A stretch of DNA of 64,000 nt from Heyndrickxia camelliae (GCF_002844575.1 NZ_PIQO01000020.1:17668-81667); one strand, 5' to 3'. Positions 45,915 to 54,954 are shown, counted from the stretch's first letter. Numbers and translations: made by a program. Notes: a model not told the origin generated them from the sequence alone.

Positions 45915-46061
45915 AGATGCTTCCCCCTCATACTCGCACCGTATTTCCTAAAGATTCTTACTATTGATACATTTACTATATCAAATTACCTAATAAACGT
46001 GCAATTAAATTTGTGTACAATTGTTTTGCTTATCCATACGGAGTTTCTAATACCAAAAAGC

Positions 46062-46775
46062 TTAGAAACCTGTGAAACCACCAAATAATAGGCTCATATA
46101 GCTTGTTAAAATGGTCATCCAATTAAAGAAGAGAAATACCCCCATAATAATCATTATAACGCCGCCAATTTTTACAATCCTTGCACTGTGTCTGCGTATC
46201 CATTGCAGTTTTCCAATAAAGAATGAAAGAACAAAAAATGGGATAGCAAATCCTAAGACATAAGCAATCATATATACCACTGCTGATTGCGGATTCGTAA
46301 CCGTTAAAGAAAAGAGTGCTGCTAGAATGGGACCTGTACAAGGTGTCCACCCTGCCGCAAATGCTATACCAATAAGAATTGAACCTACAAATCCTAAAGG
46401 TCTGCTTTTAAAATGAAATTTATGCTCCTTCATCATAAATTTAGGAGTTAAGAATCCAACCACTACTAGTCCGAAAAAGACAATAAGGATTCCTCCAATT
46501 TGTCTGATTAGATCTTGATAAGCTTGAAAAAGACTTCCTATAAAAGAACTGCTATACCCTAGAGCAACAAATACAACCGAAAACCCTAATATGAAGCAAA
46601 GAGTATGGAGCATGCTTCTTTTTTGAAGCATAGCATTTTCTGATTTCAGTTCATTTACAGACATTCCAGTTATGTATGAAATAAATGCGGGATAGATTGG
46701 CAGCACGCATGGCGAGATAAAACTCAAAAATCCAGCGCCAAGTGCCAAGAAAAAGTTCACATCAACATTCGACAT
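46062..46775 (-). CDS. ccdA: Cytochrome c biogenesis thiol transporter CcdA
   Basis: 237 residues, six membrane segments. It passes electrons from cytosolic thioredoxin to extracytoplasmic thiol proteins used in cytochrome c maturation and spore formation. The redox Cys pair is visible in [12 protein letters not shown] (about 22) and [12 protein letters not shown] (about 151). CAGGAG precedes the ATG. A region near residues 45-55 ([10 protein letters not shown]) is a normal cytosolic loop. Confidence 0.9.
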   Translation of the reverse strand: MSNVDVNFFLALGAGFLSFISPCVLPIYPAFISYITGMSVNELKSENAMLQKRSMLHTLCFILGFSVVFVALGYSSSFIGSLFQAYQDLIRQIGGILIVFFGLVVVGFLTPKFMMKEHKFHFKSRPLGFVGSILIGIAFAAGWTPCTGPILAALFSLTVTNPQSAVVYMIAYVLGFAIPFFVLSFFIGKLQWIRRHSARIVKIGGVIMIIMGVFLFFNWMTILTSYMSLLFGGFTGF

Positions 46776-46930
46776 ATATCACAACTCCTGCTTATTATAC
46801 GACTTTAATGAAAACGAACAACAAACATACTTATTATATTTTACCAAATATATGCTCTATAAATGAATAGAAACATGTGACTTTTTTATGGCGCTCGCTC
46901 AGGATAAAAGCGTAAAAAAAGAACTTCTTT

Positions 46931-46959
46931 TTGAAAAAGTGTAAAAGAATGGTTATACT
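46931..46959 (+). promoter_or_regulatory. ynzD promoter
   Basis: TTGAAA (46931-46936), exactly 17 bp, TATACT (46954-46959). About 60 bases before the GTG start. Confidence 0.6.
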
Positions 46960-47021
46960 ATTACTAATCTATAGTTTTTTGAATGCTATGTTGTAACTCT
47001 ATTAATGAAAGGAATACAGCC

Positions 47022-47216
47022 GTGTTAAAAGATCAACTTTCTAATCTAATTGAAAAAAAACGAGCTGAATTAATAGAAATGGTTATGATCGAAGGATTGC
47101 ATTCCCCAAATACAATTCTTTATAGTCAGGAATTAGATCGATTACTAAATCAATATAACGAGATCTGCGTGGTTAAAAGGACATCAAACCAGCTAGTAGC
47201 AAATAAAGGTTCATAA
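47022..47216 (+). CDS. ynzD: Spo0E-type aspartyl-phosphate phosphatase YnzD
   Basis: 64 residues from GTG 47022 (AAAGGA about 9 bases upstream). An ATG 13 codons earlier lacks a site and is rejected. Two helices with the Spo0E signature SQELDRLLNQY (about 36-46, the Ser-x-x-x-Asp motif) identify a phosphatase that removes phosphate from Spo0A-P and so delays sporulation. B. subtilis ynzD lies next to ccdA too, though here it is divergent from ccdA with its own promoter. Confidence 0.8.
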   Translation: MLKDQLSNLIEKKRAELIEMVMIEGLHSPNTILYSQELDRLLNQYNEICVVKRTSNQLVANKGS

Positions 47217-47259
47217 TCAAGTCCATGGACCGCACGGCGAGCTCGACCTGAATATCATG

Positions 47260-47530
47260 TTCATGTAAAGGAAAAAAGTAGCAGTTGCAAAATTAAACGG
47301 AAACAAAAGAAGTCAAAGACGAACTTTAGATTCTTTACTAAAGAAAACTAATAAATCACTTGATAGTAAACAATCCAATAAATAATGACGAACAAAAGAA
47401 ATTAGAGGAAACTAAACCTAAAACAAAAAATAAATTGTGGAATCCAATTGCCAACTGTCAAAATTATTGTCACTCTTATAGCAGTAGTATGAATTACATT
47501 ATATACAACTGTTCAATGTTTCCCTCTTAA
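47260..47530 (+). pseudogene. Decayed small membrane-protein gene (tentative)
   Basis: The 465-base gap after ynzD has no intact gene. Read in pieces, it shows KVAVAKLNGNKRSQRR..., then from 47382 a basic segment ending KNKLWNP. After a frame shift near 47452 there follows a hydrophobic stretch PTVKIIVTLIAVV ended by TGA at about 47491, then ITLYTTV. This looks like a basic linker plus a membrane helix with at least one frameshift and one stop. Low certainty. Confidence 0.3.
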
Positions 47531-47597
47531 CCGTTCCCCCTAAGCACCAGGAAAACCACTTGTTAAGGTTCTTGTAACTAACATATCGTAGAAACAT

Positions 47598-47626
47598 AAA
47601 ACGAGCGAAATGCATTCGCTCGTTTT
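47598..47626. terminator. Terminator downstream of the ABC exporter operon
   Basis: Perfect stem AAACGAGCGAA/TTCGCTCGTTT with a 5-base loop and flanking T/A runs. It could serve the minus-strand exporter (stop 47682) and plus-strand transcripts from ynzD. Confidence 0.75.
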
Positions 47627-47681
47627 TGATATATAAGTATCTTCATAGACTCTTTGCATCAATAGGAAAACGTCTTTTTCC

Positions 47682-49469
47682 TTATATGCTTTGCTCCAAT
47701 TCGGTCATGCCATTCTGCAATAAATACATTTTATGATAAAGTCCCTGCTTTGCAATTAACTCGTGATGAGTACCTTTTTCTACTACTTCTCCTTGATGCA
47801 GTACCAAAATTAAGTCTGCATCTTGAATCGTGGAAAGTCGATGTGCAATCGCGATCGTGGTTCTGCCTCTTCGCATTTTTTCCAAAGCCTCTTGAATTAA
47901 TTCTTCTGTTTCTGTATCAATATTTGCAGTTGCCTCATCTAAAACTAGAATTTTGGGATCTGTCGCAATCGTTCTCGCAAATGCGATTAATTGGCGTTGC
48001 CCACTCGAGAATGTAGCTCCACGTTCTACGACTTTATGAGAATAACGATCCTCCATTTTTTCAATAAACGTATGTGCCTGCACAAACTTAGCTGCTTCTT
48101 CAATATTTATATCCGTTATCGACTTGTTATGGAGGCGGATATTGTCTTCAATCGTACCATAAAATAGAAATGGATCTTGAAGCACTAATCCCATTTTAGT
48201 TCGTAATTCAGATATTGGATATTCTTTTATAGATTTACCATCAATGAAAATTTCCCCCTTTTCAAATTCGTAGAACCTCATCATTAAATTAATAATAGAG
48301 CTTTTTCCGCTCCCAGTATGCCCTACTAAAGCGACGGTTTGACCAGGTCTTGCAACAAACGAAATATTTTTCAATACTTCACGCTTTCCGTCATAGGAAA
48401 AGCTGACATTCTTAAATTCAATTTCTCCATCCACTATTTTTAGTTGTTTTTGTTCTTGTTGGATAGGTGCAACTTCCTGTTCATCCATAACCCTAAAAAT
48501 CCTTGATGAGGCCACGATGGCTTGTTGAAACATAGACAATCGAAACATCATTTGATTCACAGGTTCAAAAAATCTATCTAAGTAGTTTACAAATGCATAT
48601 AAGACACCAATTTCTACCGTATGATTGAACGAGGAAATACCGAAAAAGCTTAAAACAATCATTAAAGCAAAAACATATATTAAATCAATAGCAGGTCGAA
48701 GTAATAATCCATCAATTTTAATATTTCTCATTCCTGCATTGTAATGTTTTGCATTAATGTCAGCAAATTCTTCCCTAAGCCTCTTTTCCTGACGAAATAC
48801 TTGTATAATTGGCATTCCTTGCAAAGACTCATTCAATTTAGCATTTAACTGGCTTAGACGCTCACGCATTTCTTGGTAAAAAACCGAGCTGAATTTTCGA
48901 TATAGAACCATAACATAGAATATCAACGGCAGTATACATAGACAGAATAATGCTAGTTTTGCATTTAAAGAAAACATTGCAATAAAAATCCCGATTAATA
49001 AAAAGCTTCCCTGAATAAAGGTAACCATTACGTTCACAAACATATCAAATATTGCTTCTGTATCATTGGTAATTCTTGAAACAATACTACCTGCTGGTGT
49101 CTTGTCAAAATAACGCATTCCTAATGTCTGCACTTTCGAATAAACATCAATTCTTAGCTGCTGAATAATCTTAATAGCAATTTCTTGAAATTTAAAGATC
49201 TGAAAATAAGAAATGATCACTTTGAATATTTGTATTCCAATATAAAGACTTGCAAGAGTTACAAGCGGTTTATACGGAAAATGATGAGGTGTTAAATAAT
49301 CATCGATGAATCTTTGTATGATGATTGGTCCATATATATCCCCAAGTGTTGCCAACAGTAACAAAGTAAAAGCAATTATAATAGTTTTAATATGGGGCTT
49401 TGTATAACTCATTAATCGAAATAATACTTTACGCTGTTCCTTCCCGGACATTGATGTCATTTTATCCAT
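47682..49469 (-). CDS. ABC exporter half-transporter with intact ATPase site (BmrD/MdlB-like)
   Basis: 595 residues: six membrane segments (about 25-330) and an ATP-binding domain. Walker A GHTGSGKSS (about 378-386), signature FSSGQRQL (about 485), Walker B plus catalytic Glu in ILVLDEATANID (about 508) and switch His in IAIAHRLST are intact. The signature reads SSGQ in place of SGGQ, as is usual in the consensus-poor composite site partner. Second gene of a two-gene unit with 4 bases between them, so the product should be a heterodimeric multidrug-type exporter. Confidence 0.85.
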   Translation of the reverse strand: MDKMTSMSGKEQRKVLFRLMSYTKPHIKTIIIAFTLLLLATLGDIYGPIIIQRFIDDYLTPHHFPYKPLVTLASLYIGIQIFKVIISYFQIFKFQEIAIKIIQQLRIDVYSKVQTLGMRYFDKTPAGSIVSRITNDTEAIFDMFVNVMVTFIQGSFLLIGIFIAMFSLNAKLALFCLCILPLIFYVMVLYRKFSSVFYQEMRERLSQLNAKLNESLQGMPIIQVFRQEKRLREEFADINAKHYNAGMRNIKIDGLLLRPAIDLIYVFALMIVLSFFGISSFNHTVEIGVLYAFVNYLDRFFEPVNQMMFRLSMFQQAIVASSRIFRVMDEQEVAPIQQEQKQLKIVDGEIEFKNVSFSYDGKREVLKNISFVARPGQTVALVGHTGSGKSSIINLMMRFYEFEKGEIFIDGKSIKEYPISELRTKMGLVLQDPFLFYGTIEDNIRLHNKSITDINIEEAAKFVQAHTFIEKMEDRYSHKVVERGATFSSGQRQLIAFARTIATDPKILVLDEATANIDTETEELIQEALEKMRRGRTTIAIAHRLSTIQDADLILVLHQGEVVEKGTHHELIAKQGLYHKMYLLQNGMTELEQSI

Positions 49470-49473
49470 TTTA

Positions 49474-51222
49474 TTATCCCCCGTGTTCCACTAGTTCTTC
49501 CAGCTGCTGACGATCATACATTTCTTTATACCAACCGCCTTTTTTGATTAATTCTTCATGATTACCACGTTCAATAATTTTCCCATCATCTAAAACGATA
49601 ATCGTATTTGCATGTTTAATAGCACTTAAGCGGTGTGCCGTAATAATAGTAGTCTTTCCAGATCTTTCTTCCTTTAAAGACTTCAGAATCGATTCTTCTG
49701 TTTTTGCATCCACAGCCGATAGAGAATCATCCAATATTAACACTTCTGGATCCATTATTAATGCTCTCGCAATGGATATTCTTTGTTTTTGCCCACCTGA
49801 TAAGGAAACCCCTTTTTCTCCTACTATCGTATCGTATCCATCTGTAAATTCGATAATATCGTCATGAATATGTGCTAATTTTGCAGCATCTTCGATTTTC
49901 ACTTTTGGCAGTGACGGATTAGTAAAGGCAATATTTTCACCAACCGTAGCGGAAAACAGGAAATGATCTTGCGGAACATAACCAATCGCACTTCTAAGGC
50001 TATCCATTTTATAATCCTGTATGGAATGTCCGCCAAATTCAATTTTTCCACTGTATCCCTCAAATTCACGAATGAATAGCTTTAACAATGTTGTCTTCCC
50101 GCTTCCTGTTTTTCCGACAATTCCTAATGTTTCCCCTTGATTAATAGAAAAATAAATATCTTTTAATATCTCTTTTTCTTCGTTAGGATAATGAAAGGAT
50201 TTTATCGAATACGTTATGGAACCCGATGGCGTTTCGTTTATGGCATTGGGTTTATCCTTTATTTCAACTGGTTCACCTAGCAGCCTCTTTACTCGATCAT
50301 TAGAAGCTCTTCCGCGTTCCATAATATTAAATATGCTTCCAAACGCAAGCATCGGCCATGTTAGCAACCCTATATAGGTAGTAAAGGATATTAATTGACC
50401 AATTGTTAGTTCATGATTTATCACTAATTTAGAGCCGAATATTATGGATAAAAAGAAGGATATTGCAATTATGATAGAAATAGTTGGATCAAAAAGCGCA
50501 TCTATTCTCGAAACAGAAATATTTTTCTTAACTACATCATCCGACTGCTTAATAAATGAAGCAATATCCTCCTTTTCCTGGCCAAAAGTTTTAATAACCT
50601 TAATTCCATTTATACTTTCTTGTGTTTTGTCATTCAAATTAGAAAATGCTTCCTGAGCTTTATGAAATCTTTTGTGTAAAATAGAGCCGTAATAACTTGT
50701 CAAAATTGCCATTATAGGCATTGGTATCAATGCAATAAGCGTTAATTTCCAACTAATGGTGGCAGCCATAGCAATAATGACAGAACCACCTGTCATGATA
50801 GAATCAACAAGCGTCAAAACTCCGCTTCCTGCGGTCCCCTGAATAGCCTGCAAATCATTGGTGGCATGTGCCATTAAATCCCCTACACGATTCTTTTGAT
50901 AAAAAGAGGGGGACATATTAGTAAAGTGATGAAATAGACGATTTCGAAGAACTCTTGCAAGCTTATAAGAAGAACCAAAGATCATGATGCGCCAATAATA
51001 TCTTAAGATATACATGGCAAAAGCCACTATAACTAAAACAATAACCCACTTAGCCAAAAGCATTGGAGTTAGCTTGTTATCTTTTATTTCATCGACAATA
51101 TACCCTACCACTTTAGGTGGAACTAATTGCAATATTGCCACAAATGCTAATATGGAAATTCCTAAAATATAAGGCCTTTTCTCTTGCTTAAAAAACCACA
51201 TTAAATCAATAAAAACCCTCAT
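49474..51222 (-). CDS. ABC exporter half-transporter with degenerate catalytic site (BmrC/MdlA-like)
   Basis: 582 residues, six membrane segments and one ATP-binding domain. Walker A GKTGSGKTT (about 363-371) and signature LSGGQKQRISIARAL are canonical. The residue after Walker B is Asp instead of Glu (LILDDSLSAVDAKT), the known mark of the degenerate site in BmrC-type subunits. This fits a functional heterodimer with the downstream gene. In B. subtilis bmrCD is induced by antibiotics through a leader; I do not see a convincing leader peptide here. Confidence 0.86.
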   Translation of the reverse strand: MRVFIDLMWFFKQEKRPYILGISILAFVAILQLVPPKVVGYIVDEIKDNKLTPMLLAKWVIVLVIVAFAMYILRYYWRIMIFGSSYKLARVLRNRLFHHFTNMSPSFYQKNRVGDLMAHATNDLQAIQGTAGSGVLTLVDSIMTGGSVIIAMAATISWKLTLIALIPMPIMAILTSYYGSILHKRFHKAQEAFSNLNDKTQESINGIKVIKTFGQEKEDIASFIKQSDDVVKKNISVSRIDALFDPTISIIIAISFFLSIIFGSKLVINHELTIGQLISFTTYIGLLTWPMLAFGSIFNIMERGRASNDRVKRLLGEPVEIKDKPNAINETPSGSITYSIKSFHYPNEEKEILKDIYFSINQGETLGIVGKTGSGKTTLLKLFIREFEGYSGKIEFGGHSIQDYKMDSLRSAIGYVPQDHFLFSATVGENIAFTNPSLPKVKIEDAAKLAHIHDDIIEFTDGYDTIVGEKGVSLSGGQKQRISIARALIMDPEVLILDDSLSAVDAKTEESILKSLKEERSGKTTIITAHRLSAIKHANTIIVLDDGKIIERGNHEELIKKGGWYKEMYDRQQLEELVEHGG

Positions 51223-51355
51223 TCCTCTTCCCCCGTCTGCTCAACATTCTGAATTTACAAATACTTTCTAATTTTACCAAATATTCTTTCGTTAGGAAAG
51301 TAGGGAATAACAGTCTTTTATCCAAAATATTTTTTGAAATTTCTTTGTGTTAACT

Positions 51356-51384
51356 GAATATTTTTGTAAGCTTTACACACTCTA
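51356..51384 (+). promoter_or_regulatory. Possible forespore (SigF/SigG-type) promoter
   Basis: GAATA (51356-51360) fits the -35 GHATR and CACTCTA (51378-51384) fits the -10 CATNNTA with one mismatch, 17 bp apart, ending 18 bases before the start codon. Divergent from the ABC exporter. Motif only. Confidence 0.35.
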
Positions 51385-51402
51385 TCCCTGAGGTGAAGTA
51401 AA

Positions 51403-51612
51403 ATGGATAATCAAACTTTTAAGGATAATCCTTCTGGAAACCAAGACAATATAATGGAGAAAGTAAACGAATCGTTCGAGAATATGGCAAAGGAGATTAG
51501 AAGTGATGTCCATCAGGATAATCAAACTAGTCAGCAAAGTAATCAAAATATCATAAATACGATTGACGAATTAGCGGAAGAATTTAATAGCAGTAATCCA
51601 TGGCGCGATTAA
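51403..51612 (+). CDS. Small hydrophilic Asn/Gln-rich protein, possibly spore-related
   Basis: 69 residues, no hydrophobic segment, acidic, with many Asn, Gln, Ser and Asp; probably one or two amphipathic helices (MEKVNESFENMAKEI). The ribosome site TGAGGTGA and a strong terminator directly after the stop support expression. Composition and length resemble small acid-soluble or spore-core proteins, but it matches no SASP family I know. The upstream promoter-like motif is of forespore type. Function unknown. Confidence 0.6.
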   Translation: MDNQTFKDNPSGNQDNIMEKVNESFENMAKEIRSDVHQDNQTSQQSNQNIINTIDELAEEFNSSNPWRD

Positions 51613-51619
51613 AATACCA

Positions 51620-51665
51620 GACACTATTTCTGAAGCATTTTATAAACAGAAATAGTGCTTTTTTT
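51620..51665 (+). terminator. Terminator of the 69-residue gene
   Basis: Stem GCACTATTTCTG/CAGAAATAGTGC-type (GACACTATTTCTG with CAGAAATAGTGC) with a 14-base loop and T7, starting 8 bases past the stop. Confidence 0.85.
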
Positions 51666-51689
51666 GCTGCCTTAACGCACGTTAAGTTT

Positions 51690-51979
51690 TAATTCACTCA
51701 TTGTTCTTTTCTGATAAGAAGCATTATATTCTTTTCATTCATTTGATAAGTTCTCAATTACTTCACTTTCTTTTGTGTATGGGCCAGATGTTTCATTCCG
51801 TTACTATCAAAGTGTCCGCTGCTTGCAAAGCGTCAAGCACCCTTTAGACATCTGTTCTAACTGTTTTTAGTACCTGATGACTACTCCTTATACATAACTT
51901 AGCCACCTTCCAGTAATGCTTGAATTTGAACCTCTAAATTATGTGCTATTATTGATATCCTTGCATAACCATATTTCAT
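51690..51979 (-). pseudogene. Decayed serine recombinase (resolvase/invertase)
   Basis: The 586-base gap between 51612 and 52199 has no intact gene. On the minus strand from ATG 51979, MKYGYARIS...LEVQIQALLEGG is the N-terminus of a resolvase (YGYARVS contains the family serine nucleophile; here Ile replaces Val). After a stop the frame shows YKE..SSGTKN. Another frame gives LDALQAADTLIVTE, then KHLAHTQKKV, all typical of the catalytic domain. At least two frameshifts and several stops are present, and the C-terminal DNA-binding part is unrecognisable. Confidence 0.75.
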
Positions 51980-52155
51980 TGTTTTTTCCTACTTTTCATT
52001 ATTACACTAAATTATCACACATTAATAAACGTATTATATCGAGTCTATCAACATCAAAGTTGTAAGGATGCGTTGATGTATTGTTTCTAGTAATTTCTCA
52101 TTCTCCTTGAAACGTCTCGAATAATAAGCTTATGACTATCAGTTCTACAATTAGC

Positions 52156-52183
52156 AAAACCCCATCAGTTTAAGAATGGGGTT
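52156..52183 (-). terminator. Terminator of the 185-residue secreted protein gene
   Basis: Stem AACCCCAT/ATGGGGTT with a 10-base loop and a T run on the minus strand, 16 bases beyond the stop at 52199. Confidence 0.8.
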
Positions 52184-52198
52184 ATTTTGTGTAGGATA

Positions 52199-52756
52199 TT
52201 ATAGAGATTTATTATAGTAATATGTTTTCTTTTCAGAGATAACTTTTCCTTTATATTCTATATGACTTACAACTTTTACGCTATATTCAAGTCTTTGGGC
52301 ATTCGTCCATTTAAAATATATTTTAGATTTCAAAACTGCTCCACTCTCAACCTTACTGTATGCAATTTGAGATGCTCTACCTCCTGCATATATAACCGCA
52401 CCAGTACCTGCCAACACCTTTGTTAATGTAGAGAATTTAAGGAGTTTAAGCTTCTTTTTGCCACCGAAACCTGTAAGAACACTTCCCATCACTAGGTCAT
52501 TCCCAAAAGCAACCATTTGGCCACTTTCTTTTTTGATATCTGATACCTTTTTAGTAACTGTGCGAAAATGCTTGTATGACGTTTGAGTTTTAGGCGCATA
52601 TGTTTTATATGCCCATTGATGAAACTTTGAGTCCTTTGGTGGCAAAGCTGAATACCCAGAGTCTGCAAATACACTACTTGTAAAACCTACACTAGCAAGT
52701 GTACTAAACACCAATGCAGAAGCTAAAGCGATCTTGCATACCCTATTAAACTTCAT
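52199..52756 (-). CDS. Orphan secreted protein
   Basis: 185 residues. Sec signal peptide (MKFNRVCKIALASALVF, cut near SSVFA-D about 31). The mature part is basic (many Lys/Tyr/Ser) with a central hydrophobic stretch around STLTKVLAGTGAVIYAGG (about 109-126) and a C-terminal beta-rich segment ending KKTYYYNKSL. No Cys in the mature protein and no known domain. It has its own good promoter and terminator, so it is a free-standing accessory gene. The hydrophobic Gly/Ala-rich centre could insert in membranes, as in some toxins or bacteriocins, but this is speculative. Confidence 0.6.
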   Translation of the reverse strand: MKFNRVCKIALASALVFSTLASVGFTSSVFADSGYSALPPKDSKFHQWAYKTYAPKTQTSYKHFRTVTKKVSDIKKESGQMVAFGNDLVMGSVLTGFGGKKKLKLLKFSTLTKVLAGTGAVIYAGGRASQIAYSKVESGAVLKSKIYFKWTNAQRLEYSVKVVSHIEYKGKVISEKKTYYYNKSL

Positions 52757-52827
52757 AATCTAATCACCCTTCCAATAGATTGTTAAATTGGTATTTTTAC
52801 AGATAAATGTAAAATATAACCAAATTC

Positions 52828-52856
52828 ATTATACTGTTTATATTATAAAAAATCAA
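52828..52856 (-). promoter_or_regulatory. Promoter of the 185-residue secreted protein gene
   Basis: Minus-strand TTGATT (52851-52856), 17 bp, TATAAT (52828-52833), about 70 bases before the start codon. Confidence 0.6.
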
Positions 52857-52975
52857 AATTCAACTTGTGGAATATTGGTAAATTTTACTTTTTAGTACAA
52901 AAGTAATATAGGTAGTTTAATTCTGTACCTATGTGTTCATCTAATTCCTAACTTGTGTCTTATCAACATTTAGTT

Positions 52976-53050
52976 CTAATCATTTTTTCTTATCTTCATT
53001 AATTTTCTGTTCCATTTGATCTTATATTGACGTTTATAGATTCTATTCAT
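52976..53050 (-). CDS. Very short basic reading frame with strong ribosome site (doubtful)
   Basis: 24 residues from ATG 53048-53050 to TAG 52976, highly basic (MNRIYKRQYKIKWNR...), preceded by AAGGAGGAG 10 bases upstream. It may be a miniprotein or the stump of a decayed gene. The rest of the 435-base gap shows only AT-rich sequence and the promoter of the downstream gene. Confidence 0.25.
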   Translation of the reverse strand: MNRIYKRQYKIKWNRKLMKIRKND

Positions 53051-53155
53051 AAATAAATTTCTCCTCCTTACCACTTCTTTACTAAGCCACAGTCTATCCA
53101 TAACTAAGCATCCCCCCTTCTATGTTTTCCAATTGATAAAATGCAAGTAAAACGC

Positions 53156-53181
53156 AAAAAAAGCATTGATTGTTCAATGCT
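53156..53181 (-). terminator. Terminator of the DUF2199 gene
   Basis: Stem AGCATTGA/TCAATGCT with a 4-base loop, followed by T7 on the minus strand, 10 bases after the stop at 53192. Confidence 0.85.
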
Positions 53182-53191
53182 CTAATTTTTT

Positions 53192-53725
53192 CTAATCATT
53201 TGTTACCTTATTGTTTTGATTACAAATTTCTTCAGCAATTTCTTGGATACGTTTTAGTTTAATGCCATCTCTTTGTTCAACGGATAATGGATGGTCTGTT
53301 GGTTCCAGTTCAATAAAAGGTTTGTATCCCACTTCTCTGGTATGAACCATTGTTTTTAGATTTACTGTATCTGGATAACAAGGAAGTGAAGTTGATAACC
53401 AACCAAACATTGGCTCCAATTCATTTTCTCTTCCTACGGTTTCCCAAAAATCAATTGTTGTCTCGAAATTTGCTTCACTTAAAGATACCCATACTTCCCA
53501 TATAAAAGGTCCTTCGCCATCTAAAACTGGAATTTCAATACAACCTTTAATAAAAAAGTGTTCGTCATCAATTACACATAAATCATCATTCATTTCTACT
53601 CGACTCTCTAGTTCTTCTTCAGGAATGTAATAAAAATAAACAGGAGCATCGCTCCCATAACTCATAGGGAGTTCATCGTGGATTTCTCCACAACATCTAC
53701 AAATATAGCTCTTTTTTTCGTTCAT
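53192..53725 (-). CDS. DUF2199 domain protein
   Basis: 177 residues, cytosolic. The N-terminal CRCCGEIHDELP (about 9-20) with its Cys pair and His is the DUF2199 opening, followed by conserved acidic/aromatic stretches (EEHFFIKGCIEIPV region, FIWEVWVSLS, FGWLSTSLPCYPDT). The paired cysteines may bind zinc. No molecular function is known for the family, though some members occur near toxin-immunity genes. Single-gene unit in the accessory region. Confidence 0.75.
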   Translation of the reverse strand: MNEKKSYICRCCGEIHDELPMSYGSDAPVYFYYIPEEELESRVEMNDDLCVIDDEHFFIKGCIEIPVLDGEGPFIWEVWVSLSEANFETTIDFWETVGRENELEPMFGWLSTSLPCYPDTVNLKTMVHTREVGYKPFIELEPTDHPLSVEQRDGIKLKRIQEIAEEICNQNNKVTND

Positions 53726-54380
53726 AGTTTTACCCCTAACCCTTATAATTCAAAACATTAGCATTGTGTCTTTTTATCGCAAATAAATTATATCATTTTT
53801 TTTAAAACCTCTGTCAGCCATTTCCAATCTTTATACAGATATAAACTAAATCATTGTCTATCGTTTTTATGATATAAATGTCCTAATTTCAAAATCGTTT
53901 AAAAAAAGCACAATAATTAGATCATGTTAGCTCTAAATTCAAAAAAGAAAATATATAGTCAGCTATATACCTTCTTGGCACCTAATCTTAATTAAAAACC
54001 ATCTTTTCAATAGGATTGCGACCACATTGATATTAATTAAAATATTGTATCCTACATTATTTACCCGTTTCGATTGAGATGGGCTTCTTTGTGCTTGAGT
54101 GATTCTATTAATTATTTTTGTGTGGAAACAATCAAAATATACCTACTTAACCCGCAGCTTCTAGCTAATTTTAATAAAGTATTCACTATTAGGCATTTCA
54201 TTGATATAGGCCGTCCTCCCATTTAGTTTACTTCGCTTTCTAAAAACATCCTTCTTCCATTAAATGTGGGTTAGCCATTAATAATTATTGGAATTGAGCC
54301 TCATCATTATAAACTCTCCAATTTTCCCTAATTACTTCGTTAAAGTAACTGTTACAATTTTTAAATGTTCAAAATTTTTA
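53726..54380. other. Gene-free AT-rich gap
   Basis: About 650 bases with no intact gene. On the minus strand there are unbroken runs of 30-60 codons (for example one ending near 53950), but they have no start, no ribosome site and no family resemblance I can name. They may be remnants of older mobile DNA. Confidence 0.4.
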
Positions 54381-54389
54381 TGGTATAAT
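54381..54389 (+). promoter_or_regulatory. Extended -10 promoter of ydbS-ydbT-like genes
   Basis: TGGTATAAT carries the extended TGn motif and a perfect -10. No good -35 is seen, and no ECF-type TGAAAC/CGT pair, unlike the SigW control of B. subtilis ydbST. The start codon is 94 bases downstream. Confidence 0.45.
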
Positions 54390-54483
54390 CTTACTATGTA
54401 TTTATATTTATATCAATTTATGGATGAGTGATGGTTGCATGCGATACTTTTTTATATAACACACAATAACTAGGGAGATCAAG

Positions 54484-54954
54484 ATGAATAAAATCGATAA
54501 AAAATCAAAAGTAATTTGGAATTTGGAATCCATTCAAACATTTTTAATGTTCTTTGCTGGTATTGGAGTAATTTATTTTTTCTTTGGTGACATAAAATGG
54601 GTATGGAAGTTACTTTTAATTGGGTTATTGTATATCCTTTATAATTTAATTACAGATTTGATTAGTCATCATTTTGCCTATAAAAATAGTGAATATCAAC
54701 TCTCTGATGAAATTCTATTTATTAAAAATGGTGGGCTAATACAATACGAAAATACAATTCCATTAAATAGAATTCAACATAGTGATATTGAACAATCATT
54801 TTATTCAAGAATATTTGACTTATATGCCTTAAATATATATACAGCGGGAGATAGCCACACTATAGAATACATAAAAAAAGATGTTGCAGATGATTTAAAG
54901 GATAAAATTATTAAAATTATTACAAAGGTAACAGATGAGCATGAAAAAGAGTAG
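54484..54954 (+). CDS. ydbS: YdbS-like bacterial PH-domain (DUF304) membrane protein
   Basis: 156 residues. Two membrane segments (about 15-60) precede one bPH2 domain (about 75-150) with the typical YQLSDEILFIKNGGLIQYENTIPLNRIQH-like strand order (conserved IPLNRIQ). B. subtilis YdbS pairs with YdbT and contributes to resistance against bacteriocins. A similar envelope-protection role is likely. GGGAG before the ATG; overlaps the next gene by 20 bases. Confidence 0.82.
   Translation: MNKIDKKSKVIWNLESIQTFLMFFAGIGVIYFFFGDIKWVWKLLLIGLLYILYNLITDLISHHFAYKNSEYQLSDEILFIKNGGLIQYENTIPLNRIQHSDIEQSFYSRIFDLYALNIYTAGDSHTIEYIKKDVADDLKDKIIKIITKVTDEHEKE

Noticed and set aside
47221..47681. Possible intact gene in the gap after ynzD
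   Set aside because: No frame has a start codon with ribosome site and more than about 35 uninterrupted codons.
53726..54380. Possible transposase remnant in the gap before the ydbS-like gene
   Set aside because: Open stretches exist, but none shows a recognisable recombinase or transposase motif, so no family is claimed.
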